Positions 1 to 11,965 of a DNA stretch of 64,000 nt are shown here, one piece after another. The position numbers and the translations under genes are program-made. Each line of letters opens with the position of its first letter. Within the stretch, counting starts at the first letter, position 1. A model generated the notes under the pieces. It did no database searches. It saw only the letters and a program-made list of their open reading frames with translations, and had not been told where the DNA came from. Source of the stretch: Tetraselmis striata (lineage: Eukaryota; Chlorophyta; Chlorodendrophyceae; Chlorodendrales; Chlorodendraceae); assembly GCA_006384855.1 (NCBI GenBank), contig VCJN01003605.1:35553-99552 (forward strand), read 5' to 3'.

Positions 1-999
1 TGCTGCTTGCGCCAGACGGTACATGCCTCCCCGGGATCCGGGAACGGGCACGGCGTCACCTCCGCCATCGCAAGATATTTCGGTGTCGCTAACAGCACCG
101 GGGCACTACTAGTTCCGGGAGAGACTCACGGACATACGAACGTGAGGAACGCTGAGAAGGTTTGGAAGGGGGGGGGGGGGGAAGGGGGGGGGAGGGGAGC
201 TCTGCGCTTCGCGAGACTATCGTGGGGCGCAGACGTCTCCCTGGTGCGAATAAAGTCGGGCGCTGCACCGTCGCTCCCCGTGCGAGCCCAAGTTCAGTCA
301 ATCCGCTGTCTCTGCCAATTCACCTGGCCTGCGAGACAAAATGGAGTGTTGACGCAGGCAGGGGGCTGGGGATTGTGCTTGTGTCTGTCCTTACTTCGGA
401 GCTGAGCAAGCAACAACGGACTGCGGGAACGGCAAGCAGTATGTCGTTGCTGTCAGCAGGCGACGTCTATCGGCCGGCGGAATTCGAAACGTCATACAGC
501 CGCCGCGCAGTAGCGTCATATACCGCCGCGCAGTAGCGACTATATTTTATGCTGGGCAGAAATTTACATCATAAAGCAGGCCGGCGGTATGCTGCACAGG
601 AGGTAGCGCGATCGCAACATGTTTAGACAGGAGTCTATGTGCTGCTGTTCACGTAAACAATGTATATATATACTCGTATTTGTTTTTCTCTATCGTGTGC
701 ATATCGGTACAAATCAACGTGATACAGTTTTCCACAAAATCCTTCGCACATGGAGGAAAGCCACATGTTCCCCCGCCTTGACCCTTGCTTTGTGACCAGC
801 GCATGGAGTTTGCATTCCACAGTATTATGTAAGCCGGCATCCACCCCGCCGAGGAGACGGTCATTACTTCCGGCCATCGCACTTGCAATAATACATTTCC
901 GCAATGATGGTATCCTTATACACATTGCTACAATCGCCAACGAAAGTAACGGCAATCGGCAACGAAAGTAACGGCAACACAAGGGGAACAATATGTTGG
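1..999. other. unassigned start of window
   Basis: No reading frame here looks like a gene: the open frames are short, overlap on both strands and have low-complexity composition, including a G-rich run near 171-195. Two small tandem duplications are visible. A unit of about 23 bp occurs twice at 491-537, and a unit of about 22 bp occurs twice at 932-975. Nothing else could be assigned. Confidence 0.5.
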
Positions 1000-2360
1000 C
1001 GCTGCGCCAGCCACCGTATGCCACATATTTACGCGCGCTCCCGTCGGTAGGTGGTGGTGCATATATGCATGGACTGTAGGACACGTGAGTTTGAGCCCAC
1101 TACATGCATGATAACATTGCAATGCATGGCGCTTATATCAACAATGTAGACGGTCGTCGTGAGATGTGACGCAACTCCCTTATATATATCGAGGTTCTAA
1201 TGTAAACGGTGAGCTAGCGCTGTTCCCTAAGCGCGCCACCAGGTATTGACTGTCTAGCACATATATAAAGTAGTGCTTTCGATTCTATGAGTGCATATGC
1301 GCGTATATCACTACCTGTTCCGTGCTGGGCTCAGCACGGGCTCGTCCCCTCGTCAAAAGCACTCCGGAACCAGTGCTGCGCATGTTTAAACATGTGTTAG
1401 TGTGGAACGTGCCCCCTCATGCCCCAAGGGAGAAAGCGAAAATGGTGTCGCGGACGCGCCGTTGCCACGACGCGACGCAAGCATGCGTGGAGTGGTTCAT
1501 TGCATGGCCCCATGATTTACCTCTACATATAACGAGGCGGTTGGCTGGGATTCCAGGAAAGGAATTAGTAATGGGATTCCAGGAAGGGGGGTTAACTTTG
1601 AATAATTTTAGAATTATCGGAGGAAAATTCTGAGCCTACAGCCATACGTGTCCCCTCAGGGCTTTCGGAAATAGCGGCCATTCCATATGACACCCACTCC
1701 AGTTCCGATAAAACGTCCTCGCAATAGTAAGACAACACTAATTTCGAGACGGTAACATTACTGCTTTTTGCAGACCAAACAGCCAAGTTGCGTATGCGGC
1801 GTGCAACCCGCTAGCTCATCATGAATAGCGCAACATGCACCGAGCTGCATTGCTGGGGTGATTGACATATCATATATCTCGGCAAGCTTGGGGGAAAAAT
1901 GCTGTGCCGTGCGCTCAAACCAACAATCATGACATAGCTGTTTTGCAACCCATGTGGAACTTCTATGTCCACGTAGAGGGTGCCCCATGTACGCCACCTA
2001 CATGTTGAAGCATCCTCAGCGCATCATGTGGGTATTGAATCATGAGAATTATGATGTGGTTGCAACATCGTAGATTATGCGCGAGTTTATCGACCAGAAA
2101 CGACCCATCAATCGAAATGAAACCAAAACAACATGCAAACGCTTTCTACCATTGTATTGATATGTGGTCGCCACAAGACTGTCACGGCCGGAGCCATGGT
2201 GCAGACGAGGGCAGCTGATGAGGGCCTTGAAGCTGCCATCTGTACTTGCGGGCCCACACTGATCAACGTCTTGTTACGGGGTATAGAAAACTGCATCGCA
2301 GCAACAGAGTGCAGCAGCGCCATGCGGGCGAGCGTCAGCAAACACTACATACCATTATGA
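1000..2360. repeat. diverged dispersed repeat, copy A (partner near 42430-43600)
   Basis: Blocks here recur in the same order and orientation 41 kb away. Examples are the stretch around 1062-1130 (ctgtaggacacgtgagtttg) against 42580-42650, the stretch around 1395-1450 (caagggagaaagcgaaaatg) against 42890-42925, and 1905-1925 (gtgccgtgcgctcaaacc) against 43340-43362. The copies are strongly diverged and neither carries a convincing protein. It is probably an old non-autonomous or decayed transposable element; its ends are not defined. Confidence 0.55.
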
Positions 2361-2460
2361 TGATATTGATATGCGAGTACGATATGTCGAGTGCGAACAA
2401 CTGGTAATCGTAGTGGCTTCAATTACACGAAAATACTTGTTCAACCACCCGTAGTCGGAT

Positions 2461-2489
2461 GATAAAATAGCTGTTAATGCTATTTTATC
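2461..2489. repeat. perfect AT-rich stem-loop
   Basis: Two 11-bp perfect inverted arms (GATAAAATAGC and its complement) flank a 7-nt loop. It lies outside any recognised gene, so it could be a transposon end or a chance AT-rich hairpin. No U-tract or neighbouring gene supports a terminator role. Confidence 0.5.
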
Positions 2490-4142
2490 ACCAGCGCGGG
2501 CACCCCTAGCTACACAACAGCACACCGCAAGAAGTCGCCAAGTGCGCTTGCACCTGGATGGTGTTCCGAATTTTTGCTCATCTGAGATGACACAACCATG
2601 CCGGTGTGGGTGTGCATCTCAAGAACGACTCACCGATTATTCAGTGGATATTTCTGTCAATGCTATGAAGCCCTCCACGATGGCGCTGCCACAGCGTGTC
2701 CTTCATATTGTGTACTGGTACTTTGAGGCTTTTCAAGCACGGCCTTATTAGCATGTACAGGCGTGCAGCGTGCACGGCTTTTATACGCTTTTATGCTAGC
2801 GTATAATAGCATAGCGCATACATGGAAAATGAGAAAGAATTGACATTTCTGTCGCATATCTCGCTACAAGGGAAAGCTAGCGCTCAGAGGTCTATGTTGG
2901 CATGCTACCCGTGCCGACAACGCGCCGTCATTCCGGTGGAGGCAAACATGCGGTACTACCAGATTGAGGCTGGGATCCCCTGTATCAACATGGGTCACCG
3001 CAAGCAGCCAGCGCATCAGAGCGCATTGTTTAATCCTGAGAATCGTAAAAGCACAGGCTGACGAGAGAGATGGATCCTTACAGGATCCCACACGATGGAT
3101 GGGGGGGGGGGGGGGGGGGGGAGGGGCAGATGATGCTGGGAGAACTGCAAGCTGGCGAGGCAGCACCATGCAGGACATTCCGTAGCCACACGGCAGTTCC
3201 GGTTACTCTGGTGACGGATACTAACCACAAAGTGCTATCAAATCTTACTCTGACGATCATTTTGAACAACGCCGTGCCTACTCATGGTTGCAGTCATTGC
3301 ACAACATACCATCAACTCGCGTGGTACTGCATGTGGAGAACAACAGCCGGAAGATCCGAAGATGTGTATGCAAGTAGAGAGAATGGCAGCAAGGGCCCGT
3401 CCGGCGTTGAAATGCCTTACAGTTCACTGAGTGTCAACGCTAAGCCAAGTGTTACATCCACGATGCCGGTGTCTTCCAAGCTAGCATGACTTAATCCCAC
3501 TACACCAACTTTGACGCAGCCCGGCAGGCTTCTAGAGCGCTCTGTCTAATGTGCATGAGCGGCCGGGGGTTACATTATTGCAAGTGGCAGGTCATTGGTA
3601 AGGCGCCTGGTGCTGAAAACGACTGAGCAAGAGCCCCTTTTATTGCGCTGTCAGGGCGGAGCTATTTGATCACATCAGCGGGACTGGCCTACCATCCAAC
3701 ATGTAATCCACCCTTTAACTCTGACCTGCACCTCTTCAAGTAAGCGCGCTTCATACATACGCGTACTAGACACTTCTTCCGCAGCATGTTGTGCGGACAG
3801 AACTACGTATGCGTGAACCAGGCCCCTACAGGAGGCTGCATATCGCAAGTCGGCATTGGGGTTATACTAGATCGCTACTCGTACTCATCGTATTCACATG
3901 TTACTGCAGCGCACTCACACATCTTCAGGGATTAAGCTGCTTAGTGGTATGCCCAGGCGTTATCTTCATGGGCAATATTGAACCTGCGCCAGCGCGTTAA
4001 ATCAAATCAAATGCTTGCAACGACATCGAAATCGTAGCGGCTCTAATGCTCACGTAGCTGTCATCCATACTGTGGGACCGTTCTATCAAATGCTGAGAGG
4101 AAAGTGGCAGTCATAAAACGAGACAGCGCTAAACAAAAGCTG
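2490..4142. other. unassigned repeat-like region
   Basis: There is no credible gene. Open frames around 2964-3489 exist on both strands because of a G-run of about 20 at 3099-3121, and they show no protein-like composition. Some intergenic DNA here must hold the 3' flank of the minus-strand W2-domain gene that ends at 4143. I see no clear polyadenylation signal. Confidence 0.4.
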
Positions 4143-4813
4143 TCAGTCCTCCGCATCATCCTCCGTGTCCGAGTCGACAAACCTATCCGCAAACTCCTTT
4201 ATTGCCTCCCTGAGCTTCTTCGCGTCCTTCTTGTCTACGTCCAGCCCCACCGCGCTCTCTAGATTGGTGCACCACTCGATGATGGTGTCCTCATCGCAGA
4301 CGATCTCGTGCTCGTACAGGGCATTGAACACCGCGTTGGCGGCGTCCCGCTTGGCGGGGTTCTCCACAAGCAGCTGCTCGAAGGCGACTAATAGCAGCGC
4401 CTCGGCGTTTGACTTGTCCGTGGAGGATTTGGCATAGGTTTGCGTGAAGAAGAGTAGATCCGCACTGCGCGGCAGGTACATTCAGGCAACAGTGTCTCTC
4501 AGTGTACATGTGGTCCATCGCATGCAGGGGCACGGGTGCACGTCCCACTCCCCCCTGCATGCATGCAGACCCACCTCTGCTCATCGATCTGCTCCGCTAG
4601 GCTGGACTCCGCGTCGTCAGAGAGGTCAATGATGGCCTTCACGAGGATGCTGGCCGCGCGCTCGTCAGTAAGGTGCGATGTGTTCATTTTGAGGTGGCCG
4701 ATCAGCATGCTGGGGTCCTGCGACACCTCCTCCGCGTACTCCTTGACCTCCGTCACCAGCGCCGCCTCATCGTAGCTTGCGTCTGAGCCATCGTCGGAGG
4801 GGGGGTAGTCCAT
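4143..4813 (-). CDS. W2-domain (eIF2B-epsilon/eIF5-type) C-terminal fragment
   Basis: Two exons join cleanly: 4813-4575 (donor GTGGGT) and 4464-4143 (acceptor CGCAG). They give about 186 residues ending in an acidic tail (DSDTEDDAED). The second exon matches the last helices of a W2/HEAT domain (AFEQLL, then FNALYEHEIVCDEDTIIEWC). The first resembles the start of the eIF2B-epsilon W2 region (a helix after LIGHLKM). eIF2B-epsilon is the catalytic GDP-exchange subunit for eIF2; the W2 domain contacts eIF2. eIF5 has a related domain and cannot be excluded. The ATG at 4813 sits directly after an acceptor-like gtgcag, so this may be an internal exon, but no nucleotidyltransferase or hexapeptide-repeat exons are visible upstream. 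Either the rest lies beyond the transposon nest or this is a truncated gene. Confidence 0.55.
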
Positions 4814-5754
4814 GCTGCACCTGCTTCAGCACAGGCGATGTGCAGCGGTGGAAATGAGACGCCCTTCGGTGCCATGAGTACGCGAATAGATGACTAGCGC
4901 TAGACATAGGCCTATATAGACATACATACAGTGATGTTGCGCATGCCATCACAGCACCCAGGCACTGGGAAACCACAACTGCGCACGGAGGTGCCAGCCC
5001 AGCTCGGCTGTGTATTATGGCCCACGTTCATGGGCACCGCCATACACTGACCGATTCTCGGATTAACCCCGACGCCACGGGATTTGCCAGTCCCCAGCGG
5101 TGCCCCCGGGGTGTCGGCTCCCCGCCGCCTCACACATACTTCCTATTACGCCGTGGCGCTCTGTGCGCGTGCTCAATACCCCTCCCCACAGATTCACGTA
5201 CCTATTTCCGCGCCTAGGCTCGGAGCTTGGCGCGACCACCCGGCTGTGGTGTGCTGCGCGTGCCTTGTCGACGGAACTCCAAGCTGCAGACCCGCGCCAG
5301 CGAGCAAGCAGTTGCTAGCTGCGGCGGCTACCGATAGGAAGGGCGGGGGGTCACACCTGTCACACCTGGCTCGATTTGCACCTGTACAAATAAAATATGC
5401 TGCGGAAGGCACTCTGCAGTTCTGCCGACCGACACCGTTATTTGCGGCACGGTATTCTTATTGCAACTGAAGAGTGCTTCTTCAGTGCAGGCCGTATCCT
5501 GAGCAACTATCAGTGAGTGAGCATCCCCCTGTGCCGGCCGCGGCTCTGGCCGGTCGATCGCCGCCACTCGAGCCGGCGCAGCGCTGCAGCCGCCCGCCTG
5601 CTGTCGTCGTCGTCAGCGTCGTCATCGCGTCGCTGTCCGCCGCCTCTCGTTCATATCAGCGTGGTTGTATCGTACCCTATAGTACCCTAGCGGAAGTTGC
5701 CTTGGACCCTAGCGAATCGCTTCCTATCGCCGACCCACAGCCACAGCCACAGCT
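4814..5754. other. unassigned, possible intron or 5' flank of the W2 gene
   Basis: No exon with recognisable protein similarity was found on either strand. If the W2-domain exons belong to a full-length gene, this stretch would be intronic. Open frames such as 5084-5470 are GC-driven and overlap others on the opposite strand. Confidence 0.35.
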
Positions 5755-7440
5755 TCCGTTCGGTAGTACGAGTAATCCTTACCGATACCGTTACCATATG
5801 CGCTTCTGTAGTAGCTCTCAACATACCGTCACCCCGCGAATTCGTGGCACCGCCCCCTCTCCGTCAGCGGCAACTCCTTCCCTACTACACCCCTCCACAT
5901 GAGTCCGGGTTTTGCATTTTCTACCGCAAAGCGCATGCATGGGCGAGGACAACGCTGGCTGTGCATACATGCTGACTACAGTGGGAATAGTTCGGGCGAA
6001 CGCCTATTGTGCGCTTTATACCCACCGCCCGCGCGACAACACGACCATTTGTGGGCGCCCTTTAAAAAGCGCGATGAAATCAGTGCATGATGCGTTGGCG
6101 CCGGAAAATCGTGGGTTGCGCCAACCGTCCAAACCTATATATGGAAATAGCGGCACTCGTCGCACCAAACTCGGTGAATACGGCCTTTGGCATAAGTTGC
6201 ACACACCGTGCGTGTAGGCCACTGAAAGCATGTCGCTAAAGGCACGACGTGCGTGACACCCCAACGACAAGTCGGCCACAGTGGGGAGCAGTTTTGGGGT
6301 GAAAATGCTGTTGTTTCTGTGGCGAACGCACGTAGGAGAGGCGCTCGATGGCCCCCTTGGCGTAGGGCGATGCTCTACTATGGGGGCGCGTGGTGGAATG
6401 CCAGTTGCACCGTTTCGTGGGCGGGGTGGCGCGGTAGGGGCGTGGACTTTAGTTTATATGAAATTCCTTGAAAAATGCTGTGCAAAATGGCATTTTGGCT
6501 GGTAGATGTGTGTATCGCTAGGAGGCGGCACATGCCAAGTGTTGGTGGTCCGTGGTCATCCACACACATAACGCTCTCGCACAGCCGGGTATGGGGCTTA
6601 GACACGCACTTGGCGCAAAGCCACGCGCCCGGCATGGGTGGGCACATGAGGCAGTGAGGGGCAACTTGAATGATCATCTTTGGGGATTTTTCCGAAGCCT
6701 CAAAAATCGAATTTTTGATTTTGGAAGACTAGTTTTGACGCAGATTTGAACGAGCAATTGCGTGGTAGTTTTAAAGCATTTTTTTGAGAGAACCCTGAGA
6801 AGTTATAGCGTTTTAAAGCCAAGGGGGTGTTGCTGAGCGTGGCCGACACTGATGCCATGCCAGTATCGCAACGCGACATGTACTAGCCGCCGCCTACACG
6901 GCTGCACCCCAACCAAATGCACCCGAGCCCCTCGCCAATGTGTTTCCTCACGAGTTCATGGCCATCCCGCCGTTTGGTTGTCTATTCACGCGCGTCGGCG
7001 TGTTCGTGATACCGACCCTGGTTTTGGTGCAGTTGCAGGCGGCGCCCATCCACGCACCAAGAGCAGCGTGACACCCTAGTCAAACGTCTTAAAGTTTCGG
7101 TTTGAGCCACTCGTCATGCAGGTTTCATAAAACCCTCTGAGATTCCAGGGTTTCATCTCATAAACCCTAGTTCAGGTACCCCAGACTTCTGAAGTCTTGA
7201 GACTGACGAAAAGGGACCCCAAACTTATGTGCATGGGTGCAGAAGCGCAGCCAAGCGGTACTACAGCTCCGCCCTCGGGTACGGGTACGGGTGCCGCCTC
7301 CGGTGATCAACCCACGACCATGGTGGTCCAACGCCACCTCAGCCGTGCGATTCGCTTGCGTGACTTCGTGGCCCTCGCTCTTGGCTTCTAGCGTATCGGT
7401 GCCGCGGCCTCGCGACTGGATTCCCTGCGCATGTACACCA
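5755..7440 (+). mobile_element. retroelement fragment split by a later insertion
   Basis: The pieces 5755-5887 and 7240-7440 are consecutive parts of the same plus-strand retroelement segment seen uninterrupted at 13660-13980 and, on the other strand, at 8420-8690. Shared peptide landmarks are IPSP(R/G)E(F/L)VA in the first piece, and then TAPPSGTGTG and HLSRAIRLRDFVAL in the second. The 1352 bp between them are foreign. At 7440 the fragment joins head-on to the 3'-terminal region of an inverted copy. It is too short and broken to be functional. Confidence 0.7.
5888..7239. mobile_element. 1.35-kb insertion with imperfect terminal inverted repeats
   Basis: This insert exactly interrupts the retroelement fragment: the uninterrupted copy reads CCTACTAGAAGC, while here CCTACTA and CAGAAGC flank the insert. 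The ends are CACCCCTCCACATGAGT on the left and, read inward from the right, CACCCATGCACATAAGT. That is about 17 of 22 bases matching when extended to GGG. The flanks allow a 2-bp TA/CA target duplication. No transposase was recognised inside, so it is probably a non-autonomous DNA element. CACTA-like termini are possible but unproven. Confidence 0.6.
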
Positions 7441-10400
7441 ACCGCGAGGTGGAAGCAGCAATAGAAGAGGGTGCGAAATGAGCACGGGCAGACGCATCAT
7501 GCTTGGCCGTATGCATTCCGGCAGAGAGAATGCCGCCCATCAAGGTACCATGCACGCAAGCAGAGACTCGCTGCAACAACCCCCGCCGCGTGCGTGGGCG
7601 CAGATGATTGCGGAACTCAGAGGGCTGGCTGGCGATAAGTTTCGAAGAGCCTGGACGGACTACCACGAAGGAAGCATGAAGTCGGTGCGGAAGGACCGCC
7701 AGGGAAGTTGCACACAGCAAGCAAAACCGCGAAGATGTAGACCACCGTCGAAGCGGACTTCCCGAGGCAGCCGCGGTCCTCAACCACAAAATAGGGTAGT
7801 ACCGGTGAACACGTGATCACCCTGCACCGGGGCGGAAGACCCCCGGTTCGTCGCCGCCAGCTTGTTGTGCTCCGCCTCGGCCGCCGGGATCCCCGGGGTG
7901 CACCTGCCTGCGGGGGTCACTGCCCCAAGTAGTAGGGGTCGTGGAGGACACGCACGCGAAATCAATCATGTGATCGCACGCCCCCCCCCCCCATGCCGCC
8001 ACCGTCGAATCCGCGACGGCCGCGAGCTGTCCGCTGGGCGCAGCCCACTCGTCTCAAGGGCCAAGTCGCCGACTCCCGAGCGGGCCCGGTCGAGCACCGC
8101 CACCCGCTTCAATCGCCACGGAAGCTCACAAAATTTTCAAAGCGGTATGCATGCGGTGCTTGCAGCTCGCGACGGGGCACCTGGGCAGATGATCCACGAC
8201 GAAATCCGTAGCGTTTCGGTTTGAGCCATCCGTAGAGCGAAGCCCTAAGGGATCAATACCGCACGTGGGGCCAAGGCATGTGACAAGCGCGGAACCCCCG
8301 CGGGGGCGAAGGCCCAGCAACCGCGCAACGGCGGCCGAATAAGCAGCATGGGCAATCTTGCGGGCTGACTCGTGATCCGATTGGAAAAGCGATAGGGAGC
8401 CAGGTCCGCACGCGTTGTACAAGCGAAGGGTATCAAGTTGCGAGGCCGCGGCACCCATACGCTAGAAGCCAAGAGCGAGGGCCAGGAAGTCACGCAAGCG
8501 AATCGCACGGCTGAGGTGTGTTGGACAACCATGCTGATCGTGGGTTGATCATCGGAGGCAACACCCGTATCCGTACCCGAGGGCGGAGCTGTAGAACCGC
8601 TTGGCTGTGCTTCTAGTAGGGAAGGAGATGCCGCTAACGGAGGGGGTGCCACTAACTCGCCGGGCGACGGTATGTTGATAGCTACTACATAATCGCATGT
8701 AGTAACGGTATTGGCAGTACTCGTACCACCGATAGGAAGCGAGTGCTTGGCAACAGAGGCGGCCTCACCGGTACCAACTCCAGGGGGACTGGCCGTAAAA
8801 TGAGATATGGTGACGCGCAGTCCTCCGCTTGTGGTCGTACCCGTAATAGTACCAGCTGTTGGATCCGGTGCAGCGGTGGTCATAGCATTGCCGCCCGTAA
8901 GTAACTTGAAGATCTCGTGGCGGGCGTGCCCCCACGCGGCGCGCGCGCACCGCACATCTTCGTGCGGTAACATGGCGAGGGCCCGTACAGTCTCGTACAC
9001 GCGGCGCGTCTCGCGCGCCCATGGCTAAGCACTCATAGCCACGGACGACACCTCGGCGCGAACCGCCTTGTACGAAGGGCCGAGGGCTGGCCGGTGCTCG
9101 CGTACCAGCTTTGGCAGGCAGGAAACCGATTGCGCGGAATAAAACGCAGCAGGGGCCTCAGACTGCAACAAGGCCATATTCAAACCGCCAAATCCGCGGG
9201 CATACTCATCTAAATGATCACAATTTCCATGCACGGTGTAGACTGGTCGCAAGCGTCCAGGCCAAGCAACTACATGCAGCCAAAATGTTTGCGGCGTCCA
9301 CGGCCGCCAGGAAAGGGTTCCGACGGCGGCATCATGCGCGCATGAGGAAGCCTGTCTGCGGCACCGCGCATACGACCAACAACCGCATGGCCCCATGGTG
9401 GCAGCCGTATCCCGACGTGCCAAAGGAGGCGATGCGCTCCAACAGTGCGGCGTGGGCCTCCCGGCGCCGCCCCAACGCACGGGTCATCCACCCGGGCGGG
9501 GGAATGCTAATTTGACCACCCATGCACGCGGCGCCATCATGGACAGGGTCATCGGCCGGGGTACGAAACCCTCCCGGGGCCAACTTCACCCGCACTGCCC
9601 GCAACTCGGCATCGCTTTCACCGGCGGGGTGACGAGCGTACCGCGTCTTACTGTCCTGTACCACCAAACCGACTTTGAAAAGCTCCGCCGTACAATACTC
9701 GTCGAAAGCACGCGGAACGTCAGCCGCGGCACGAGTCGTCGCGCCGCAATCATCCGCAAAACTTTGGATGAAAGTATCAGCGGCAGTACGAGCCACAACC
9801 GCTTGCACCGGGCCCGCGATATCGAGGCAGACACATAGCGGGGCCAATATACATCACCCTGGCGCACACCCGTACAAGACTGTAGGGTGGCGTGCAAAGT
9901 ACCGGGATCATCCGGCGCGTAGTAGTACATGTCGCTGGGGCCGTCGTACAACACCCGGATCATGCCATGTAGACGCGGGTGGTGAAGCAAGCCGCAAAGT
10001 ATCGCACGCCGGGATTATACGTAACTCATTGAAGGCATTCCGAATATCCAAGAGCAATAGCCCTTTCCCGCTAGTACCACGCCCGCCGAACAACTGCAAC
10101 GCCACCCGCATGCTCATATACGCCGTCTCGCAGCAAGCTCCCGACTGAAAGCTGCGTTGCACCGGGCCCATGGCCTCCCGCGCACCCGCACCCACATGCA
10201 CCAGAGCGTGGGGGGAGGCCCGGCGCACCAACACGGAGCCGACGCCGAGCGGGCGTACTCGCAACGGCCCGCCGGCCTTCGCCTGCTCCTCGCGCGCGGC
10301 GGGGTTGTCCTTGTGGAGCGCAAAGACGGTGCTACTCGCCAAGAAAGCCGCAGTGCGCGAGTGGCCCCGCCCCGCCAGGCAGCGGTTCACCCACATGCGT

Positions 10401-11160
10401 CAGGAAGGTACGTTTGGGTCCCTGATGAGCTCCCAACGCCACCAGTCCACATGCCCAGCGGCAAGTATAAGGCGGAGAGCACGGCGCAGAACCCGCCTCT
10501 GGTCCTCCCCCCAACGCCGAGCCTCATCCGCAGTGCCACCCCACGACGGCGGCGCCCGCCGCAGGTGCACTGCGCACGCTGGCGGTTCCTCGGGGCGGGG
10601 GGGGGGGGGGGGGGGTTGGAGTACGCCGGGTCGGTGGGGGCAAGAGGCGGATGGAGGGCTTCCATGACAGGTAGCGCCGCAGCGGCGTTGGACACCATGC
10701 CGAGGTCGGCGAGCGCGGCGCAGCTCCTGCACAGCGGTGAGCTTCGCCACCCGGCGGTGAGCATCTACCACCGCCGGCGGCACCCCATCCGCCGCAGCAT
10801 CGGCGCCCCCCTCCGCAGCCTCTGCAGAATCCTCTCGCGCCTTCGCAGACCGCCAGCGCTTCCGCCGGCGGGCACTCCGAGACGTGTCCGCCAGTAGCTC
10901 CCCGCCTCCATCTGGTAATTGTGTAACTCGCTGCCATCCCGCGACTCGCGCCACAATTGCTGAATGCCGCTCACCGAGCGAGAAGCCGGCGTGCACAACA
11001 TCCCCCGCCTCCCACAACCGCACTCGCCGCTCCGCCAATTTCCGCACAACTGCGGGGCTGCTGGACGGGTAGGGTCGCAGTTGCAGCCCCACAAGATCGC
11101 AAACATCGCCTCCGGCCCCGTACGACCGGTCGTCGGTAGGAGGGAAGCGGTCAACATAGG
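7441..11160 (-). mobile_element. decayed non-LTR-type retroelement, copy 1
   Basis: Reading the minus strand from about 11160 downward, the element has an N-terminal region, a reverse-transcriptase core (10396-9332), a Ser/Thr/Gly-rich linker region (9000-8245) and a C-terminal nuclease-like and tail region (8224-7470). The order matches the plus-strand copy at 12205-14993. The coding frame shifts several times (for example near 9990, 9847 and 9480), so it is a pseudogene. The 5' end may extend to about 11900. The 3' tail is lost at 7440, where it abuts an inverted fragment of the same family. Confidence 0.8.
9332..10396 (-). pseudogene. reverse transcriptase core of copy 1, frameshifted
   Basis: Three successive frames carry reverse-transcriptase landmarks in the right order. 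RPLGVGSVLVRR is followed by the fingers/palm motif LLLLDIRNAFNELR (frame 10396-9908). Then comes GVRQGD (frame 9990-9586), then the catalytic FADD in SFADDCGATTR (frame 9847-9332). FADD is an accepted form of the YxDD box in non-LTR elements. The frame changes between motifs mean no single open reading frame remains. Downstream, the RRREAHAALLERIASFGTSGYG segment resembles the thumb/connection region and is shared with copy 2. Confidence 0.8.
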
Positions 11161-11932
11161 CCAGCTTACTGTTTAGGATGGGGAAGAGGACATGCCGAGC
11201 CGCATGACAAACGCCGCGACAGACAAACCCACAGCAGCGTACGGGGCATCATGCAGTAGACGTCGCGGTTACCGCACAACCGAGCGAGCGGTGGCCGCGA
11301 GGGTGGCATCGTGGGCGGCTGAGGCAACAGCCGGCGCGTGCTGGCGCTACAGCGCCCGCACGCGAGCTACCGACGCCGGGAGAGCCACACCGGGGGGCGG
11401 AGCCGTGGTTGGGGGGGGGTGGTGGGGGGGGGGGGGGGGGGGGCGAAGGGGGCTACCTGCATAACTCGCGGGTGGCGGCACGGGCCGCCGCTCGCGCACC
11501 CTCGAACACGTAGTGGCAAGAGCGCGGCCAGCCGGCTCGGGGGGACGCACCGCACATACACAGAGGGGTCGAAAGTCGCAGCGTAGGCGAGGTGCGTGGC
11601 AGCTACATACCGCCATATGGCGTCGGACTACTACTTCATCCCGTGGTTCACGTGCGGGCTCAGGGGGGCGGGCCTCTGGTAGGTGCGTCGGCAGCCGCCA
11701 TCGCAACACCGGAACTGCCAGTGAACGCCACCGCGGGGCGTCGACGATTGCACCCGCGCCATCTCAGCGCCGCGCGCGCACCACCACCACCGCCCCCCCG
11801 CCGGAACCGCGACCCACACGGCAGACGCCTTAGCAGAGGGCCCGGGGGGGGGGCGGAGGACGCCCCACGGTGTTGAGCCCCCACCGGCCACGCCACAGCC
11901 ATAAGCCGGGGGTCGATGTGGGCGCAATTATA

Positions 11933-11965
11933 TCCTAAAACCCTAAAAACCAAAACCTAAAACCC
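11933..11965 (+). repeat. degenerate telomere-like CCCTAAAA stretch
   Basis: About four imperfect units of the form CCTAAAA, CCCTAAAAA, CCAAAA, CCTAAAA, CCC are visible. CCCTAAAA is the complement of the TTTTAGGG telomere repeat known from Chlamydomonas-type algae. The stretch lies between two head-to-head retroelement copies rather than at a contig end, so it is interstitial. A short A/C-rich stretch by chance is the alternative. Confidence 0.4.

Noticed and set aside
10524..11709. Proline- and arginine-rich frames in 10.5-11.7 kb as separate genes
   Set aside because: They are off-frame readings of the N-terminal part of retroelement copy 1 and of G-runs at about 10600 and 11427.
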